DNA of 64,000 bases from Candidatus Alloclostridium intestinigallinarum (GCA_904382605.1 CAJFJA010000010.1:1-64000), one strand, 5' to 3'. Numbered from the stretch's first letter, positions 43,548-53,258 are shown. Made by a program: numbers and translations. Notes: generated from the letters alone by a model not told the origin.

Positions 43548-45146
43548 TTATTCGGCGCTTATTGCTTCACGCAGTTTGCCTACGTCCACCTTGCCGACCG
43601 CGGTGCGCGGAAGTCTGTCCATGAAAACTATCTCCTTAGGGCGGGCGTAAACGATGAGTTTTTGGCGGCAGACTTCGTCTATCTGCGCCCTGACCTGCTC
43701 CCTGTCGCCCTCCGCCACGCAGTAAAGGCGCATATATTCCCTGTCGCCCTTGCTCACCTTTACGGCATAGCTTTCCGAAACGGCGGGGACGTCGCCCACT
43801 ACTTCGCATATCTCCTGCGGATATACCACCACGCCGCTTACCTTCTCCGCCGCCTTTATGCGGTCGTTGAAGAAAACTCTGCCCTCTTTATCCACAAAGC
43901 CCGAATCGCCCGTGCGCAGCCATTTTTCGCCCTCTATGTTCAAAAACACCTGCGAATTATCCATTTCACGGTAGCCCTTCATAAGTGTGGGGGCGGACAC
44001 GACGAGTTCGCCTTCTTCGCCCGCGGGGAGCAGTTTTCCGTCCCTTGCGCAGGCTATTTTAATGCCGTGCAACGGCTTGCCCATACAGCCTTTTATATAT
44101 TCGCCCGGCTCGTTCACACAGCACACGGTAACGCACTCCGTCTGTCCGTAACCTTCGAGAAGGCAGGCGGACGAGCCTACTTTTTTCAGCGCGCCGTCGA
44201 ATTGCTTTTTGAGCGCGGAAGTCAGCTTGTCGCCGCCGCAGAATATGTGCTTTACGCCTTTCATGGCAGCAAAGGCTTCTCCGCCGCCCAGCATTTTCTT
44301 ATACATGAGCGGTACGCCGGCAATTATGGTCACGCCGCGTTTTTTTATGTCCGCAAGCACCTCTTTGGTGGAATATTTGGGAATCATAACGCTTTCTATG
44401 CCGCGCGAAAGCATGGAGTGCATACACACGCCCAGCCCGAAGCCGTGGAATATTGGCAGTACCATAAGGGACACGTCCTTATTGCCGTCGTAGTCGGAGA
44501 TGACGTAGGTAAGGCATTCGGTAAGCTCGTTGAAGGCGCGGTGCGTGAGTTCTATCGTCTTGGGTTTGCCCGTAGTTCCGCCCGAATACATGTATACAGC
44601 CACGTCGCCGCCTTCCCCCGCGGGCTTTGCCGTGTGGCGCGGATATTTCATCGTTTCGCGCCAGGAAGTTACCCCCTTCAATTTCGGCTCCTTCGCCATG
44701 CGGTATATGGGCGAAAGCAGGGGCGGAAGATAGTCGGAAGCGGACGCCGTGACCACCTTGCAGTCCGGATCGAGCTTGTCCGCGTTTTTCGCATAATAGT
44801 CGTCGAAAGTGACGAGAAGTTTGCTCCCCGCCGCGCGCGTCATTTCGCCGAGCGGCAGCGGCGGCATAAGCGGGTGAATGAGATTGGCTATCGCGCCCAG
44901 CTTGTTCACCGCGTAAAAAGCGCACGCCGCATTGGGCAGATTGGGCAGGTGTATGGTGACCACGTCGCCCCTGCCTATGCCCTGCGAAACGAGATAGGAA
45001 CAGAATTTGTCCGTATCCCTTAAAAGTCTGCCTTTGCTTATCTTATTGCCTTTGAAATATACGACCATTTTGGAATCGGAAAAATCAGTAAGTCCGTCCA
45101 GAACGTAATTAAGCATGGTTTGATCGGTTTTAATTGCTCTGCCCAT
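43548..45146 (-). CDS. AMP-dependent acyl-CoA synthetase/ligase
   Basis: 532 residues of the ANL superfamily; activates a carboxylic acid to an acyl-AMP and then a thioester. ATP loop YMYSGGTTGKPKTIELTH (about 190-207), GYGQTECVT (about 324-332), LRTGDSGFVDKEGRVFFNDRIK (hinge region, about 408-430), and the C-terminal lysine in LPRTAVGKVDVGKL near residue 520. All catalytic motifs are present. The substrate is probably a fatty or other organic acid. It has its own promoter (TTGCCA-N17-TAATAT) and SD GGAG. The aminotransferase upstream is separated by a terminator. Confidence 0.92.
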   Translation of the reverse strand: MGRAIKTDQTMLNYVLDGLTDFSDSKMVVYFKGNKISKGRLLRDTDKFCSYLVSQGIGRGDVVTIHLPNLPNAACAFYAVNKLGAIANLIHPLMPPLPLGEMTRAAGSKLLVTFDDYYAKNADKLDPDCKVVTASASDYLPPLLSPIYRMAKEPKLKGVTSWRETMKYPRHTAKPAGEGGDVAVYMYSGGTTGKPKTIELTHRAFNELTECLTYVISDYDGNKDVSLMVLPIFHGFGLGVCMHSMLSRGIESVMIPKYSTKEVLADIKKRGVTIIAGVPLMYKKMLGGGEAFAAMKGVKHIFCGGDKLTSALKKQFDGALKKVGSSACLLEGYGQTECVTVCCVNEPGEYIKGCMGKPLHGIKIACARDGKLLPAGEEGELVVSAPTLMKGYREMDNSQVFLNIEGEKWLRTGDSGFVDKEGRVFFNDRIKAAEKVSGVVVYPQEICEVVGDVPAVSESYAVKVSKGDREYMRLYCVAEGDREQVRAQIDEVCRQKLIVYARPKEIVFMDRLPRTAVGKVDVGKLREAISAE

Positions 45147-45179
45147 AATTCTCCGCCGCGCGGAAGTTCCGCTTTTTTA

Positions 45180-45208
45180 ATATTACCATACAGCGCGCGC
45201 AATGGCAA
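45180..45208 (-). promoter_or_regulatory. Promoter of the acyl-CoA ligase gene
   Basis: TTGCCA (45203-45208), 17 bp, TAATAT (45180-45185) on the minus strand. Confidence 0.65.
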
Positions 45209-45261
45209 GAGTTTTTCTCCGCCCCGCCCCGCACTCCCCGGTAAAACGTGCGGAAAAACGG

Positions 45262-45296
45262 CAAAAAGGCGAACCTAAGTCCGCCTTTAGTTTTTC
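45262..45296. terminator. Terminator after the class I aminotransferase
   Basis: AAAGGCG (45265-45271) / CGCCTTT (45282-45288) with A/T runs on both sides, 17-50 bp beyond the aminotransferase stop on the minus strand. Confidence 0.8.
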
Positions 45297-45312
45297 TGTC
45301 GCTTAAAAAAAC

Positions 45313-46587
45313 TTACGCTTTTTGTTCCAGAAGTTTGGTAAAGCACGCCACTTTAATGCAGCATACCAGCACTTGCAGGGCCTGCGCGAAATCTTCCTCG
45401 CTCGCGTAGGTGGGCGCGATACGGATATTGGTATCCCTGTCGTCCACGCCGTAGGGGAACGTATCGCCCACGGTGGTTATGGTAAGTCCCGCGCTCTTGC
45501 ACAGTCTGCCCACTTCTCTGGCACAGCCGCCCATCACGTCGAGGCTGATAAAGTAACCGCCGCGCGGCTTTGTCCACTGCGCAATGCCGCTGTCCTCGCC
45601 GAACTCTTCGGAGAACACTTCTTCAAATTTTTCAAACTTAGGGCGGATAACGGCGGCTTGCTTTGCCATTATCTCGGCTATATGTTCGGGCGATTGCAGA
45701 TACAGATAGTGCGCGTACTGCCACACTTTGTTAAAGCCTATCGTCTGGAACTTCATATGCGAAAGAATGTCGGCTATATTGTTCCTGCTTGCCGCGATAA
45801 CCGCGACGCCCGCGCCCGCAAAGGTTATCTTGGAGGTGGAGGCGAATTCGTAAATTCTGTCCGCCGTGCCCGCTTCCTTGGCGACAGCCATGATGTTTGC
45901 AAGTTTGTCGCCCTGTTCATAGAGGTCGTGCACGCAGTAGGCGTTATCCCAGAATATGCGGAAATCTTTGGCGGCGGTGTTCATCTTAGCCAGCCTTTCC
46001 ACCGTTTCGTCGCTGAAAGTGTAGCCGGTGGGGTTCTGGTACTTGGGAATGCACCAAATGCCCTTTATGCTCTCGTCCGCCGCAACCAGCGTTTCCACCA
46101 GATCCATATTGGGACCCGCGGGGGTCATGGGCACGTTTATCATCTCTATTCCGAAGTGGTTGCAGATGGCGAAATGCCTGTCGTAACCGGGCACGGGGCA
46201 GATAAACTTTATCTTGCCGTCGTTCCAGGGCTTGCCGCCGCACACGCCGAACTGCATATTGCGCTGAATGGTGTCGTACATGAGTTGCAGGCTGGAGTTG
46301 CCGCACACTATCGTTTCGTCCTTCTCCACTCCCAGCACCTTGGCGAACAGGGCGCGCAGTTCGGGAATGCCTTCCACTATGCCGTAATTCCTGTAATCGG
46401 GCTTGGGAAACTGCGTGGAAGAGTTCAGCATATCGAGCATCGCCATGGTAATATCCAGCTGCTCGCTGCACGGCTTGCCGCGCGAAATGTCGAGCGAAAT
46501 CTTTCTCTTCTTGATTTCCGCAAGCACTTTGTTCTGTTCGTCCAGCGCCTGCTGCAGTTCTTCCTTGCTAAGCTGAGTGTAGTTCAT
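45313..46587 (-). CDS. Class I/II aminotransferase, type Ic aspartate aminotransferase-like
   Basis: 424 residues. PLP enzyme; Lys253 in FASTSKITFAGAG forms the Schiff base, Asp214 in IFWDNAYCVHD contacts the pyridine N, and NPTG (185-188) is conserved. The N-terminal RGKPCSEQLDI and the overall layout fit the PF12897 group, which acts as aspartate aminotransferase in several bacteria. It could supply aspartate or transaminate branched-chain oxo acids; the preference is unproven. SD AAGAGGT. Upstream lies a dispersed element (46637-46748). Confidence 0.9.
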   Translation of the reverse strand: MNYTQLSKEELQQALDEQNKVLAEIKKRKISLDISRGKPCSEQLDITMAMLDMLNSSTQFPKPDYRNYGIVEGIPELRALFAKVLGVEKDETIVCGNSSLQLMYDTIQRNMQFGVCGGKPWNDGKIKFICPVPGYDRHFAICNHFGIEMINVPMTPAGPNMDLVETLVAADESIKGIWCIPKYQNPTGYTFSDETVERLAKMNTAAKDFRIFWDNAYCVHDLYEQGDKLANIMAVAKEAGTADRIYEFASTSKITFAGAGVAVIAASRNNIADILSHMKFQTIGFNKVWQYAHYLYLQSPEHIAEIMAKQAAVIRPKFEKFEEVFSEEFGEDSGIAQWTKPRGGYFISLDVMGGCAREVGRLCKSAGLTITTVGDTFPYGVDDRDTNIRIAPTYASEEDFAQALQVLVCCIKVACFTKLLEQKA

Positions 46588-46636
46588 ATCTATACCTCTT
46601 AAAATGTTTTTCCACCCGTCCCCGTGCTTGGCGAAA

Positions 46637-46748
46637 TCGTTTGAACTTGATCTTTTCGGACTCTTTGTGTAATCCGTCGCTCGACGTAACTCTGCTACGC
46701 CTTCGTTCCGTATTGCCCAAAGCCTCGCGAAAATCTCTAAGCTGAAAC
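46637..46748 (+). repeat. GAGCGAAGTCG dispersed element (copy 4)
   Basis: The same element as at 11.6 and 40.7 kb and in the same position relative to a leftward gene, about 50 bp upstream of the start. The stem CGTAGC/GTTACG keeps a G-U pair where other copies have G-C. Confidence 0.75.
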
Positions 46749-46794
46749 GCTTTCGCCACCCCCGTGTACGGGTTTAATTAGAATGCCTGTTCAA

Positions 46795-48120
46795 TCAAAA
46801 TTCTGCGTCCTTGTCCGACCTGCTGCGGTATACCAGCCTTATGGGCGTACCCTTGAAGCCGAACGCCGTGCGCAGTCTGTTTTCAAGGTAACGCTTGTAG
46901 CTGAAATGCAGCAGTTTCGCGTCGTTCACGAAGAACACGAACGTGGGCGGACATACTCCGTCCTGCGTGGCGTACAGAATTTTCAGTCTGCGCCCGTTGT
47001 ACGAAGGCGGCTCGGTGGCAAGAACGGCGTCGCGCACCACGTCGTTGAGCAGTCCCGTGGTTATGCGCCTGCACGCCTGTTCGTACGATTCCACCAGCAT
47101 ATCCAGCGCCTTTTCCAGCCTCTGTCCCGTCTTTGCGGACACATAAGCCACGCTCTTGTAGTCCATGAATTTAAGCTCGGAATCCAGCTGTCTGTTGAAG
47201 GCGTTTATCGTGTTCGTATCCTTTTCCACCAGATCCCACTTGTTCATCAGAATGACGGAAGGTTTGTTCTGTTCGTCCGCATAGCCGCATATCTTCACGT
47301 CCTGCTCGCTTATGCCCTCGTTTGCGTCGATGACGATAAGGCACACGTCCGCCCTTCTCACCGCCGCCAGGGCGCGCATTACCGCATACTGTTCCACGCC
47401 CTTGTCCACGCTGGATTTTTTGCGCATACCGGCGGTGTCTATTATCGTGAATTTTCTGCCCTTGCCGTCGGTAAAAGGCGTGTCTATCGCGTCGCGCGTA
47501 GTGCCCGCCACGTCGCTGACTATCACCCTTTCATATCCCAAAAGTTTGTTGGTTATAGAACTTTTCCCCGCGTTCGGCTTACCTATGACGGCTATTTTTA
47601 TGCTGTCGTCCTCTCCGCCTTCTTCCGCCGCGGCAAAGCCCTTTGTTATCTCGTCCAGCAAATCGCCCAGACCCTTGCCCTGCTCTGCGGAAATGCCGAT
47701 AACCTCGTCCATTCCCAACTCGTAGAAGTCGTATATCTTCTCCTGTTCGTTGTTGTCCAGCTTGTTTACCGCGACAATAACGGGCTTTTTGCTCTTGCGC
47801 AGATACTGCGCCACGTCCCGATCTCCCGCGGTAAGTCCCGCCTTGCCGTCCACAAGCAGAACTATCACGTCGGCAAGGTCCACAGCCATATCCGCCTGCA
47901 TGCGGATATGCATCCACATCTTGTCTTCGCTTTTAATCTCCAGTCCGCCCGTATCGATAAGCGTGAAAGTATGCCCGCACCACTCCGCGTCGCAGTACAC
48001 TCTGTCGCGCGTGACGCCGGGCACGTCCTCCACAATGGATACGCGCTTGCCCGTCAGTTTATTGAAAAGCGTGGATTTGCCCACATTGGGTCTGCCCACA
48101 ATGGCTACGGTAGGTTTCAT
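46795..48120 (-). CDS. der: Ribosome assembly GTPase Der (EngA)
   Basis: 441 residues with two GTPase domains in tandem: first P-loop GRPNVGKS (9-16) with DTGG and NKLD; second GKPNAGKS (180-187) with DTAG and NKWD. A KH-like C-terminal domain (about 355-440) follows. It acts in 50S subunit assembly and is essential in most bacteria. Promoter near 48149-48178 (TTGCTT-N18-TATAAT); SD AAGG. The last residues are unusually basic but of normal length. Confidence 0.97.
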   Translation of the reverse strand: MKPTVAIVGRPNVGKSTLFNKLTGKRVSIVEDVPGVTRDRVYCDAEWCGHTFTLIDTGGLEIKSEDKMWMHIRMQADMAVDLADVIVLLVDGKAGLTAGDRDVAQYLRKSKKPVIVAVNKLDNNEQEKIYDFYELGMDEVIGISAEQGKGLGDLLDEITKGFAAAEEGGEDDSIKIAVIGKPNAGKSSITNKLLGYERVIVSDVAGTTRDAIDTPFTDGKGRKFTIIDTAGMRKKSSVDKGVEQYAVMRALAAVRRADVCLIVIDANEGISEQDVKICGYADEQNKPSVILMNKWDLVEKDTNTINAFNRQLDSELKFMDYKSVAYVSAKTGQRLEKALDMLVESYEQACRRITTGLLNDVVRDAVLATEPPSYNGRRLKILYATQDGVCPPTFVFFVNDAKLLHFSYKRYLENRLRTAFGFKGTPIRLVYRSRSDKDAEF

Positions 48121-48593
48121 ATCTTTATCGCCTTATATTCTGTAAATGATTATACTATATAAAAAGAAGAAAAGCAAACAAAAACGCTTCGCTCAGGCGC
48201 CGAATGAAAGTGTTTTGTGATATATCTCTGCGGACAGCGGAGATATTGACTTCACAAAACACTTTGCGCCTGCGTGTGATGCCATAATAAAGCGATGGTC
48301 GTCTGCCGAGAGAGCGCCTTTCCGCTCGCACAAGTGCTCCTTGATAATACCAACAGGTATTACCTTCGCCCCCCTTGTCCGAAATCAAACGAAAATTCAT
48401 CTCTCTCAATCATATGCCCATCACTTTGTTATGGCATAAGGGGAAACCCTGCCCGCGCCGCTGTGGTTTTCCCCTCATTTTGCACAACGGGTACCCATTG
48501 CGTATGCAAGGAAGCCAAGTATATACAAATAGTAGTTACAGCAAGGCGGTTAAGTGGTGAAGCGCACGGCGCTTCCGCTTGTCAAGGGGGATA
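48121..48593. repeat. Hairpin-bearing intergenic element, copy 4
   Basis: About 280 bp homologous to 12740-13010. The 13-bp stem here is AAAGTGTTTTGTG (48207-48219) / CACAAAACACTTT (48253-48265), a compensatory change relative to the other copies, and its loop carries a new ATATCTC/GGAGATAT helix. A GAAGCGC/GCGCTTC hairpin lies at the right end near the bioY stop. No gene is seen. Confidence 0.75.
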
Positions 48594-49262
48594 TTATGCC
48601 AGTTTAAGCCTTTTTTTGAGTATATCGAACAGCGCGACGGAGAGCACGGATTTTATTATCGCCGTGGGGATGAAAAGCACAAAGCACGACATGAACGCCG
48701 CCGCCAAGGTGAGGTCGGAATTCATATAATATTTATACAATATATAGTAGTAAAAAGTGCCGAAAAGCAGCTGCAAAAGGGAGATGAAAAGGCTTGCAAA
48801 GTGCCGCCACAAAAAGCGCGCTTTGGGCGGTAAAAACCTGTCGTGCCTTACCACGAAAGATATGCCCGCCGCCATAAACGGCAAAAACAGCAGAAAACCG
48901 AAGGAAGGTTGCAGGACGTACGCAAAACCGCCGCCCGCGGTGAATACGGGTATGCCGATAAGTCCCATAACCACATATATTATCTGCGAAAGCGCGGCGG
49001 AAAGCGGACTCAAAAAACACCCGGCAAGCGCCGTTGCCAGGGTAAGCAGGGACATTGCCACGGGTTGCATGGGAATTTTGATAAAACCGAACACCACCGT
49101 TATCGCCACGAAAAGCGCGATAAGCGCCACTTCGCGGGCGCGCCTTTTGGGTTTGGGAGCTTTGACCTCGGCTTTTTCTTCTCCGCCGCCTATCACTTCC
49201 GCGTTCAGGTCCTTGCCGTCGCTTAAATCATTTATATCCGCTTTTTTCTTCCAAAGTTTCAT
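48594..49262 (-). CDS. bioY: Biotin transporter BioY
   Basis: 222 residues, S-component of the ECF biotin importer in the membrane. About 50 charged cytoplasmic residues precede the core. Then come six spans, the signature GIPVFTAGGGFAYVLQPSFGF and the ALSQIIYVVMGLIG segment. No bioM/N genes adjoin, so it uses a shared ECF module or works alone. The -10 box ends 10 nt before the ATG, giving almost no leader and no SD. Confidence 0.93.
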   Translation of the reverse strand: MKLWKKKADINDLSDGKDLNAEVIGGGEEKAEVKAPKPKRRAREVALIALFVAITVVFGFIKIPMQPVAMSLLTLATALAGCFLSPLSAALSQIIYVVMGLIGIPVFTAGGGFAYVLQPSFGFLLFLPFMAAGISFVVRHDRFLPPKARFLWRHFASLFISLLQLLFGTFYYYILYKYYMNSDLTLAAAFMSCFVLFIPTAIIKSVLSVALFDILKKRLKLA

Positions 49263-49272
49263 AGCGGATATA

Positions 49273-49301
49273 ATTGTAAATAAAACGCGAAACTATGTCA
49301 A
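49273..49301 (-). promoter_or_regulatory. Promoter of bioY with GTTGACA repeats
   Basis: TTGACA (49296-49301), 17 bp, TACAAT (49273-49278) on the minus strand. Three GTTGACA words occur within about 35 bp upstream; they could be a regulator site, but they are direct rather than inverted repeats and do not match the BirA box I know. Confidence 0.65.
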
Positions 49302-49339
49302 CTCTAATTTGTCAACTTGTCAACCTTATTGTGTAAAAT

Positions 49340-50707
49340 TTACTTCTTACCGAATATTTTGAACTTGCGTTTTCTGCCGCTTGCGGGAATTTCCGCGTTT
49401 GATTCGCTCCCGTCTTTACAATCCGTCTGCGCCGTGCTTCCGTCGGACGGCGTATCGCTTTCCGCGTTAGTATCTCCGGGCTGTGTCGTCCGCGCCCCGT
49501 TTTCACCGTCCTGCATACCGGCGGTTTCCCCCTCCTGCCGGGCGTCCTCTCCGTCCTTTTCCGCGGAACGGGCGTCGTCGCTTTCGGGCAGCTCGACGCC
49601 ATCGAACACTTCCCTGCCTTTATACCTGTTCAATACGTCCTCTACCGCCGCTTTAAGCCGCTCTTCTCCGCGTTCTCCGACGTATTCCGCGCCGCGCGTT
49701 TTCATGTCGTCCCGCGCGGTTTTGTCCATAAGAATATCCATTGCCGCCTTAACCGCTTCCGCATTGTCCGCCGCTATGGCGCAAAGATTTTTAAGCGCCT
49801 TGCAGGCCGCCTTCTGCGCACCGTTCACAGGCGGAAGCAAAACTATCGGAATACGGTTTTTCATGCACTCCGCCGCGATAAACGCCGTGGGCGCGATTAC
49901 GGCTATATCCGCCGCCTTATACAGCAGATCCATGTCCTCTTCCCCCGCCACTATGACGGAAGGACAGCTTTTTTCCACGCCTGCCGCGCCGCGCTCGCCG
50001 CCCGAAAGCACTATCTGCATACGGTCGGAAAAAGCGGAAAATTCACGCGCCGCGTCCATAGCCCTGCCCGAGCAGTATCTGCCGCCCGCTATTAAAACGA
50101 CGGGCTTTTCTTCACGCAAGCCCAGCTTTTTAAGCGCGCTTTCCCTGCCTTGGGAGCTTTCGCGCACGGGCATACCCGTCACGACTATGCGCTTACTTTT
50201 TATCCCCTTCTTTTTAAGCAGCAGGGCGCACTCTTCCGTACCCGTAAGGTAGACGTCCGCGCCTTTAAGGCTCATTCCCGCGGAAGGGGAAATATCGTAC
50301 ACGCCCGCGATAATGCACCCCTTATAACCCGTGGTCGCGGCGGCTGAAAGGGTGAGCGCCAGAGTGCGCGGAGTAAGGCAGACAACCGCTTTCGGATAAA
50401 ACCTGTAAAGCACGTTTTCGCACTTTTCGTGAGCGGAAACGGGGCGTTTTATCCTGCTTTCCTTAAACTGTTTGCGCTTTTTGTCCCCCACTTTATACCG
50501 CTTGGTGAATTTCTTCAAAAAAAGTCCGCTCACGCGGGGAAAGTATCTGCTTGCAAAGATATATCCCTTAATGCCGCTGCCGGAGCAAATTTCGCTCTCG
50601 TCCACGAAAACGACGTCGGTAAAAGTGCCCGAAAAACATTGCGCAATGCTGTCCGCGACGTTATCGTAAAGCCCCTTTTTACCCATAACCACTATGCAGT
50701 CGTTCAT
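49340..50707 (-). CDS. Glycosyltransferase family 28-like (MGDG synthase/UgtP-type)
   Basis: 455 residues from the ATG with SD GGAGGA; the frame extending upstream lies inside the U32 gene. N-terminal MGDG_synth-like half (DCIVVMGKKGLYDNVADSI...), and a C-terminal nucleotide-sugar half with VVLIAGGRYCSG, IVLSGGE, MDLLYKAADIAVIAPTAFIAAECMKNRIPIVLLPP, as in UgtP/MurG relatives. Such enzymes glycosylate diacylglycerol at the membrane. The last 75 residues are acidic, low-complexity sequence ending in a basic RKRKFKIFGKK, probably a membrane-binding tail. It overlaps the U32 gene by 4 bp. Confidence 0.82.
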   Translation of the reverse strand: MNDCIVVMGKKGLYDNVADSIAQCFSGTFTDVVFVDESEICSGSGIKGYIFASRYFPRVSGLFLKKFTKRYKVGDKKRKQFKESRIKRPVSAHEKCENVLYRFYPKAVVCLTPRTLALTLSAAATTGYKGCIIAGVYDISPSAGMSLKGADVYLTGTEECALLLKKKGIKSKRIVVTGMPVRESSQGRESALKKLGLREEKPVVLIAGGRYCSGRAMDAAREFSAFSDRMQIVLSGGERGAAGVEKSCPSVIVAGEEDMDLLYKAADIAVIAPTAFIAAECMKNRIPIVLLPPVNGAQKAACKALKNLCAIAADNAEAVKAAMDILMDKTARDDMKTRGAEYVGERGEERLKAAVEDVLNRYKGREVFDGVELPESDDARSAEKDGEDARQEGETAGMQDGENGARTTQPGDTNAESDTPSDGSTAQTDCKDGSESNAEIPASGRKRKFKIFGKK

Positions 50708-51891
50708 ACTCTCCTCCTGCGCAGCATATCCCCTTCCCGCATGGGCACGGGGCAGATTATCTTCACTTTTTCGCGCACTAATTTTGCGTCGGTTATCTCT
50801 TCGCCGTCCCCGCCGCGCATACGTTCCAATGTAAAGGTTTTGGCGGTATTTCCGCTTTCCGCGCAAAGCGTTTCCAGCACTTCTCCGCATTTGAATCTGC
50901 CGCGCTGTTCGACCACGTATTCGTCGCCGTCGCGCGCAAGCACTATCCCCACGAAATCGTACTCCTGCGCGGGGCGGGAAGTTTCGTAGCTTACCTTTGC
51001 GTCCCCGAAATAAAATCCCGTCGAATAGGCGCGGTGGCTGTGCTTGTTCACCTCTTCAAGTGCGGAAGGCGGCAAGGGCCTCCCCTCTTCCATGGCGTCT
51101 ATCGCCGCGCGGTACGCCGACACCGCTGAGGCGCAGTAATAGCGCGTTTTCATTCTGCCTTCTATCTTGAAAGAATAAACGCCCGCGTCTTTAAGCTCCT
51201 TCAGATGCTCTATCATGCACATATCCGCGCTGTTCAATATGTAACTGCCGCGGTCGCTCTCGCCTATGGTAAGCGGCGTGTTTCCGCCCGCGGTTATCGT
51301 GTATTCCCAGCGGCAGGGCTGGGCGCAGTCGCCGCGGTTGCTCCCCCTGCCCGTGAGATAGTCGGACAAAAGGCATCTGCCGCTGTACGATATGCACATC
51401 GCCCCGTGCACGAAACTCTCTATCTCCACGTCACCGGGCAGCATATCGCGCATGCGTTTTATGTTTTCAATGCTCATCTCGCGCGCCGCCACAATGCGCT
51501 TGACGCCCATATCCGCCCAAAAAGCCGCGGCATAGGAATTGGTCGTATTCGCCTGCGTGGACACGTGGACGTGCAGGTTGGGCGCGCACTTCCTTGCAAG
51601 AGAAATTATGCCCGGATCGGCGGCGATTATGCCGTCCGCGCCCGAAGCGTCCAGCATTTTTATATAATCGGCGATTGCGGTAAAATCGTCGTCCCTTGCG
51701 TATATGTTCACCGCCGCATACAGCTTTTTACCCACTTCGTGCGCAAGGCGTATTCCCTCCGCCATATCCCCGTCCATACTCTTATCCGCGCGCAGGGAAA
51801 ATCCGCCGCCCGCGTATACCGCGTCGGCGCCAAAATGAAGCGCTGTTTTCAGTTTTTCTATGTCCCCTGCGGGAGCGAGAAGTTCTGCCAT
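50704..51891 (-). CDS. U32 peptidase-family tRNA uridine hydroxylation protein (TrhP-like)
   Basis: 395 residues. U32-family core LLAPAGDIEKLKTALHFGADAVYAGG, then VSTQANTTNS, and an iron-sulfur-type cysteine set Cys166, Cys173, Cys189, Cys193. The long annotation as a collagenase-type peptidase is historical; TrhP proteins make 5-hydroxyuridine at tRNA position 34 from prephenate. The adjoining gene upstream is a TrmR-like methyltransferase, as in the Bacillus yrrMNO operon, which supports the tRNA role. Start overlaps the trmR stop by one base. Only one TrhP-type gene is present here, whereas Bacillus has two. Confidence 0.85.
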   Translation of the reverse strand: MAELLAPAGDIEKLKTALHFGADAVYAGGGFSLRADKSMDGDMAEGIRLAHEVGKKLYAAVNIYARDDDFTAIADYIKMLDASGADGIIAADPGIISLARKCAPNLHVHVSTQANTTNSYAAAFWADMGVKRIVAAREMSIENIKRMRDMLPGDVEIESFVHGAMCISYSGRCLLSDYLTGRGSNRGDCAQPCRWEYTITAGGNTPLTIGESDRGSYILNSADMCMIEHLKELKDAGVYSFKIEGRMKTRYYCASAVSAYRAAIDAMEEGRPLPPSALEEVNKHSHRAYSTGFYFGDAKVSYETSRPAQEYDFVGIVLARDGDEYVVEQRGRFKCGEVLETLCAESGNTAKTFTLERMRGGDGEEITDAKLVREKVKIICPVPMREGDMLRRRRV

Positions 51892-52481
51892 TATCCCATC
51901 CTTGTCACGGCTATACCGCTTTCCCAGAATATCTCCGTATAAAAAGGCGCGGCGGATATATATTCCAGATACTTTCTCATATTCGTAACTATCGTGCGGT
52001 GCTTGTGCGGCGGATAGCCGTCCCCCTTGACAAGCCCCAGATAGTTAATATCGTCGGATACGATAAGTCCGTTTTCGTCCATATTCTGCCTTACGGTATC
52101 GAATATGTCTTTATACGCGCTTTTCGGTCCGTCTATAAATACCAGTCCGTAACTTTTACCCCGTATTACCTGCGGAAGAATTTCCTTTACGTCGCCGCGG
52201 TAGGCGTGCATTCTGCCGCTTATGCCGAGTTCTTTCCAAAGCTGCTTGGCCCTGTCAAGTCTGTCCCCGTCATATTCTATCGTATCCACTTCTGCCTCAC
52301 AGGCAAGCGCCATTACGGAAGAAGAATACCCCACCGCCGTGCCTATCTCCAGAATCCTCGAAGGCTTGACTTTACCGCACAACTCTCTCAACAGCCTCGC
52401 GCACCCGTCGCCGCACACGGGAATAAAATCTTCCCTGGCGCGCAGATAAGCGCGGCGCAGAACTTCGTCATTATCTGTCAT
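51891..52481 (-). CDS. trmR: O-methyltransferase, TrmR-like (tRNA 5-hydroxyuridine methyltransferase)
   Basis: 196 residues, class I SAM-dependent O-methyltransferase 3 family. SAM motif LEIGTAVGYSSSVMAL (about 62-77), DTIEYDGDR, VFIDGPKSAYKDIFD metal/catalytic segment, and SDDINYLG. B. subtilis YrrM/TrmR methylates the 5-hydroxyuridine made by TrhP; the neighbouring U32 gene makes the same role likely here. SD AGGA. It follows the restriction-modification operon in the same direction. Confidence 0.82.
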   Translation of the reverse strand: MTDNDEVLRRAYLRAREDFIPVCGDGCARLLRELCGKVKPSRILEIGTAVGYSSSVMALACEAEVDTIEYDGDRLDRAKQLWKELGISGRMHAYRGDVKEILPQVIRGKSYGLVFIDGPKSAYKDIFDTVRQNMDENGLIVSDDINYLGLVKGDGYPPHKHRTIVTNMRKYLEYISAAPFYTEIFWESGIAVTRMG

Positions 52482-52518
52482 AAATCAATTTCCTGCAGTT
52501 CTTGCCACCGTACTTATT

Positions 52519-53256
52519 TCACTTTTTTAAAACAAACAGATACTCGTGGGCAAGCAACAAAAAGTTGTATTTTATGCTGTTTGTTTTCCAATATCCGGTT
52601 GCCTTGCAGTTATGTTGCTCCTTGATTACTATTTCCTTTGTTTTGAAACCGGCAAGTTCGAAAACCCGCATTGTTTCAAACGCAAGAGGCTGTACCATTC
52701 CTTTTTTGCGTATATCCCCCATAAGAATAGCACAGAATTTATCTTTTTTCAACACGCGATGAAACTCGTCCGCCACTTTACCAATTTCGAATAAAAAGTC
52801 CTTTATCGGCAAAAGGGAAAGATCGCCTTCTATATCGTCGCTGTAATGAATAATATCCGCATAAGGCGGATGGGCGCAAATCAAGTCTACCGAATTGTCA
52901 CCCAGCGGAAGTTTGCGCGCGTCTGCAACTTTAATTACGGAAGAAACATTGCCATCGTATTCAAATTCACACTTTTTACGGCTGAGTTCTACAGCTGACG
53001 GGTTTATATCAAAGCCGATAAAATTCCTTTTTGTGAGTTTAGCTTCAACAGCCGTAGTGCCGCCGCCGACAAACGGATCCAAAACTGTATCACCTTCTCC
53101 TGAATAGCGCAATATAACATTGCGCGGAATGTACGGCGACCAATTTCCGCGATATTTTGCATCATGCGTAGCCCATTTCCCGCGATCGGGAAATGCCCAT
53201 ACGGTATTGGTTTCAAGCTCAAAATTCTCTGGCTGTAACGGAATTTTCTTGGCCAT
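52519..53256 (-). CDS. DNA methyltransferase (N4-cytosine/N6-adenine type)
   Basis: 245 residues. Motif I DPFVGGGTT (60-68), motif II FDIN (82-85), motif IV HPPY (129-132, Asp of DPPY replaced by His), with no target-recognition domain between I and IV, a gamma-like order. The recognition part would be in the C-terminal 90 residues. The start is ATG 2 bp after the nuclease stop; a TTG two codons earlier is possible. Third gene of an AT-rich restriction-modification operon. The His in motif IV may mean altered activity. Confidence 0.85.
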   Translation of the reverse strand: MAKKIPLQPENFELETNTVWAFPDRGKWATHDAKYRGNWSPYIPRNVILRYSGEGDTVLDPFVGGGTTAVEAKLTKRNFIGFDINPSAVELSRKKCEFEYDGNVSSVIKVADARKLPLGDNSVDLICAHPPYADIIHYSDDIEGDLSLLPIKDFLFEIGKVADEFHRVLKKDKFCAILMGDIRKKGMVQPLAFETMRVFELAGFKTKEIVIKEQHNCKATGYWKTNSIKYNFLLLAHEYLFVLKK

Positions 53257-53258
53257 TA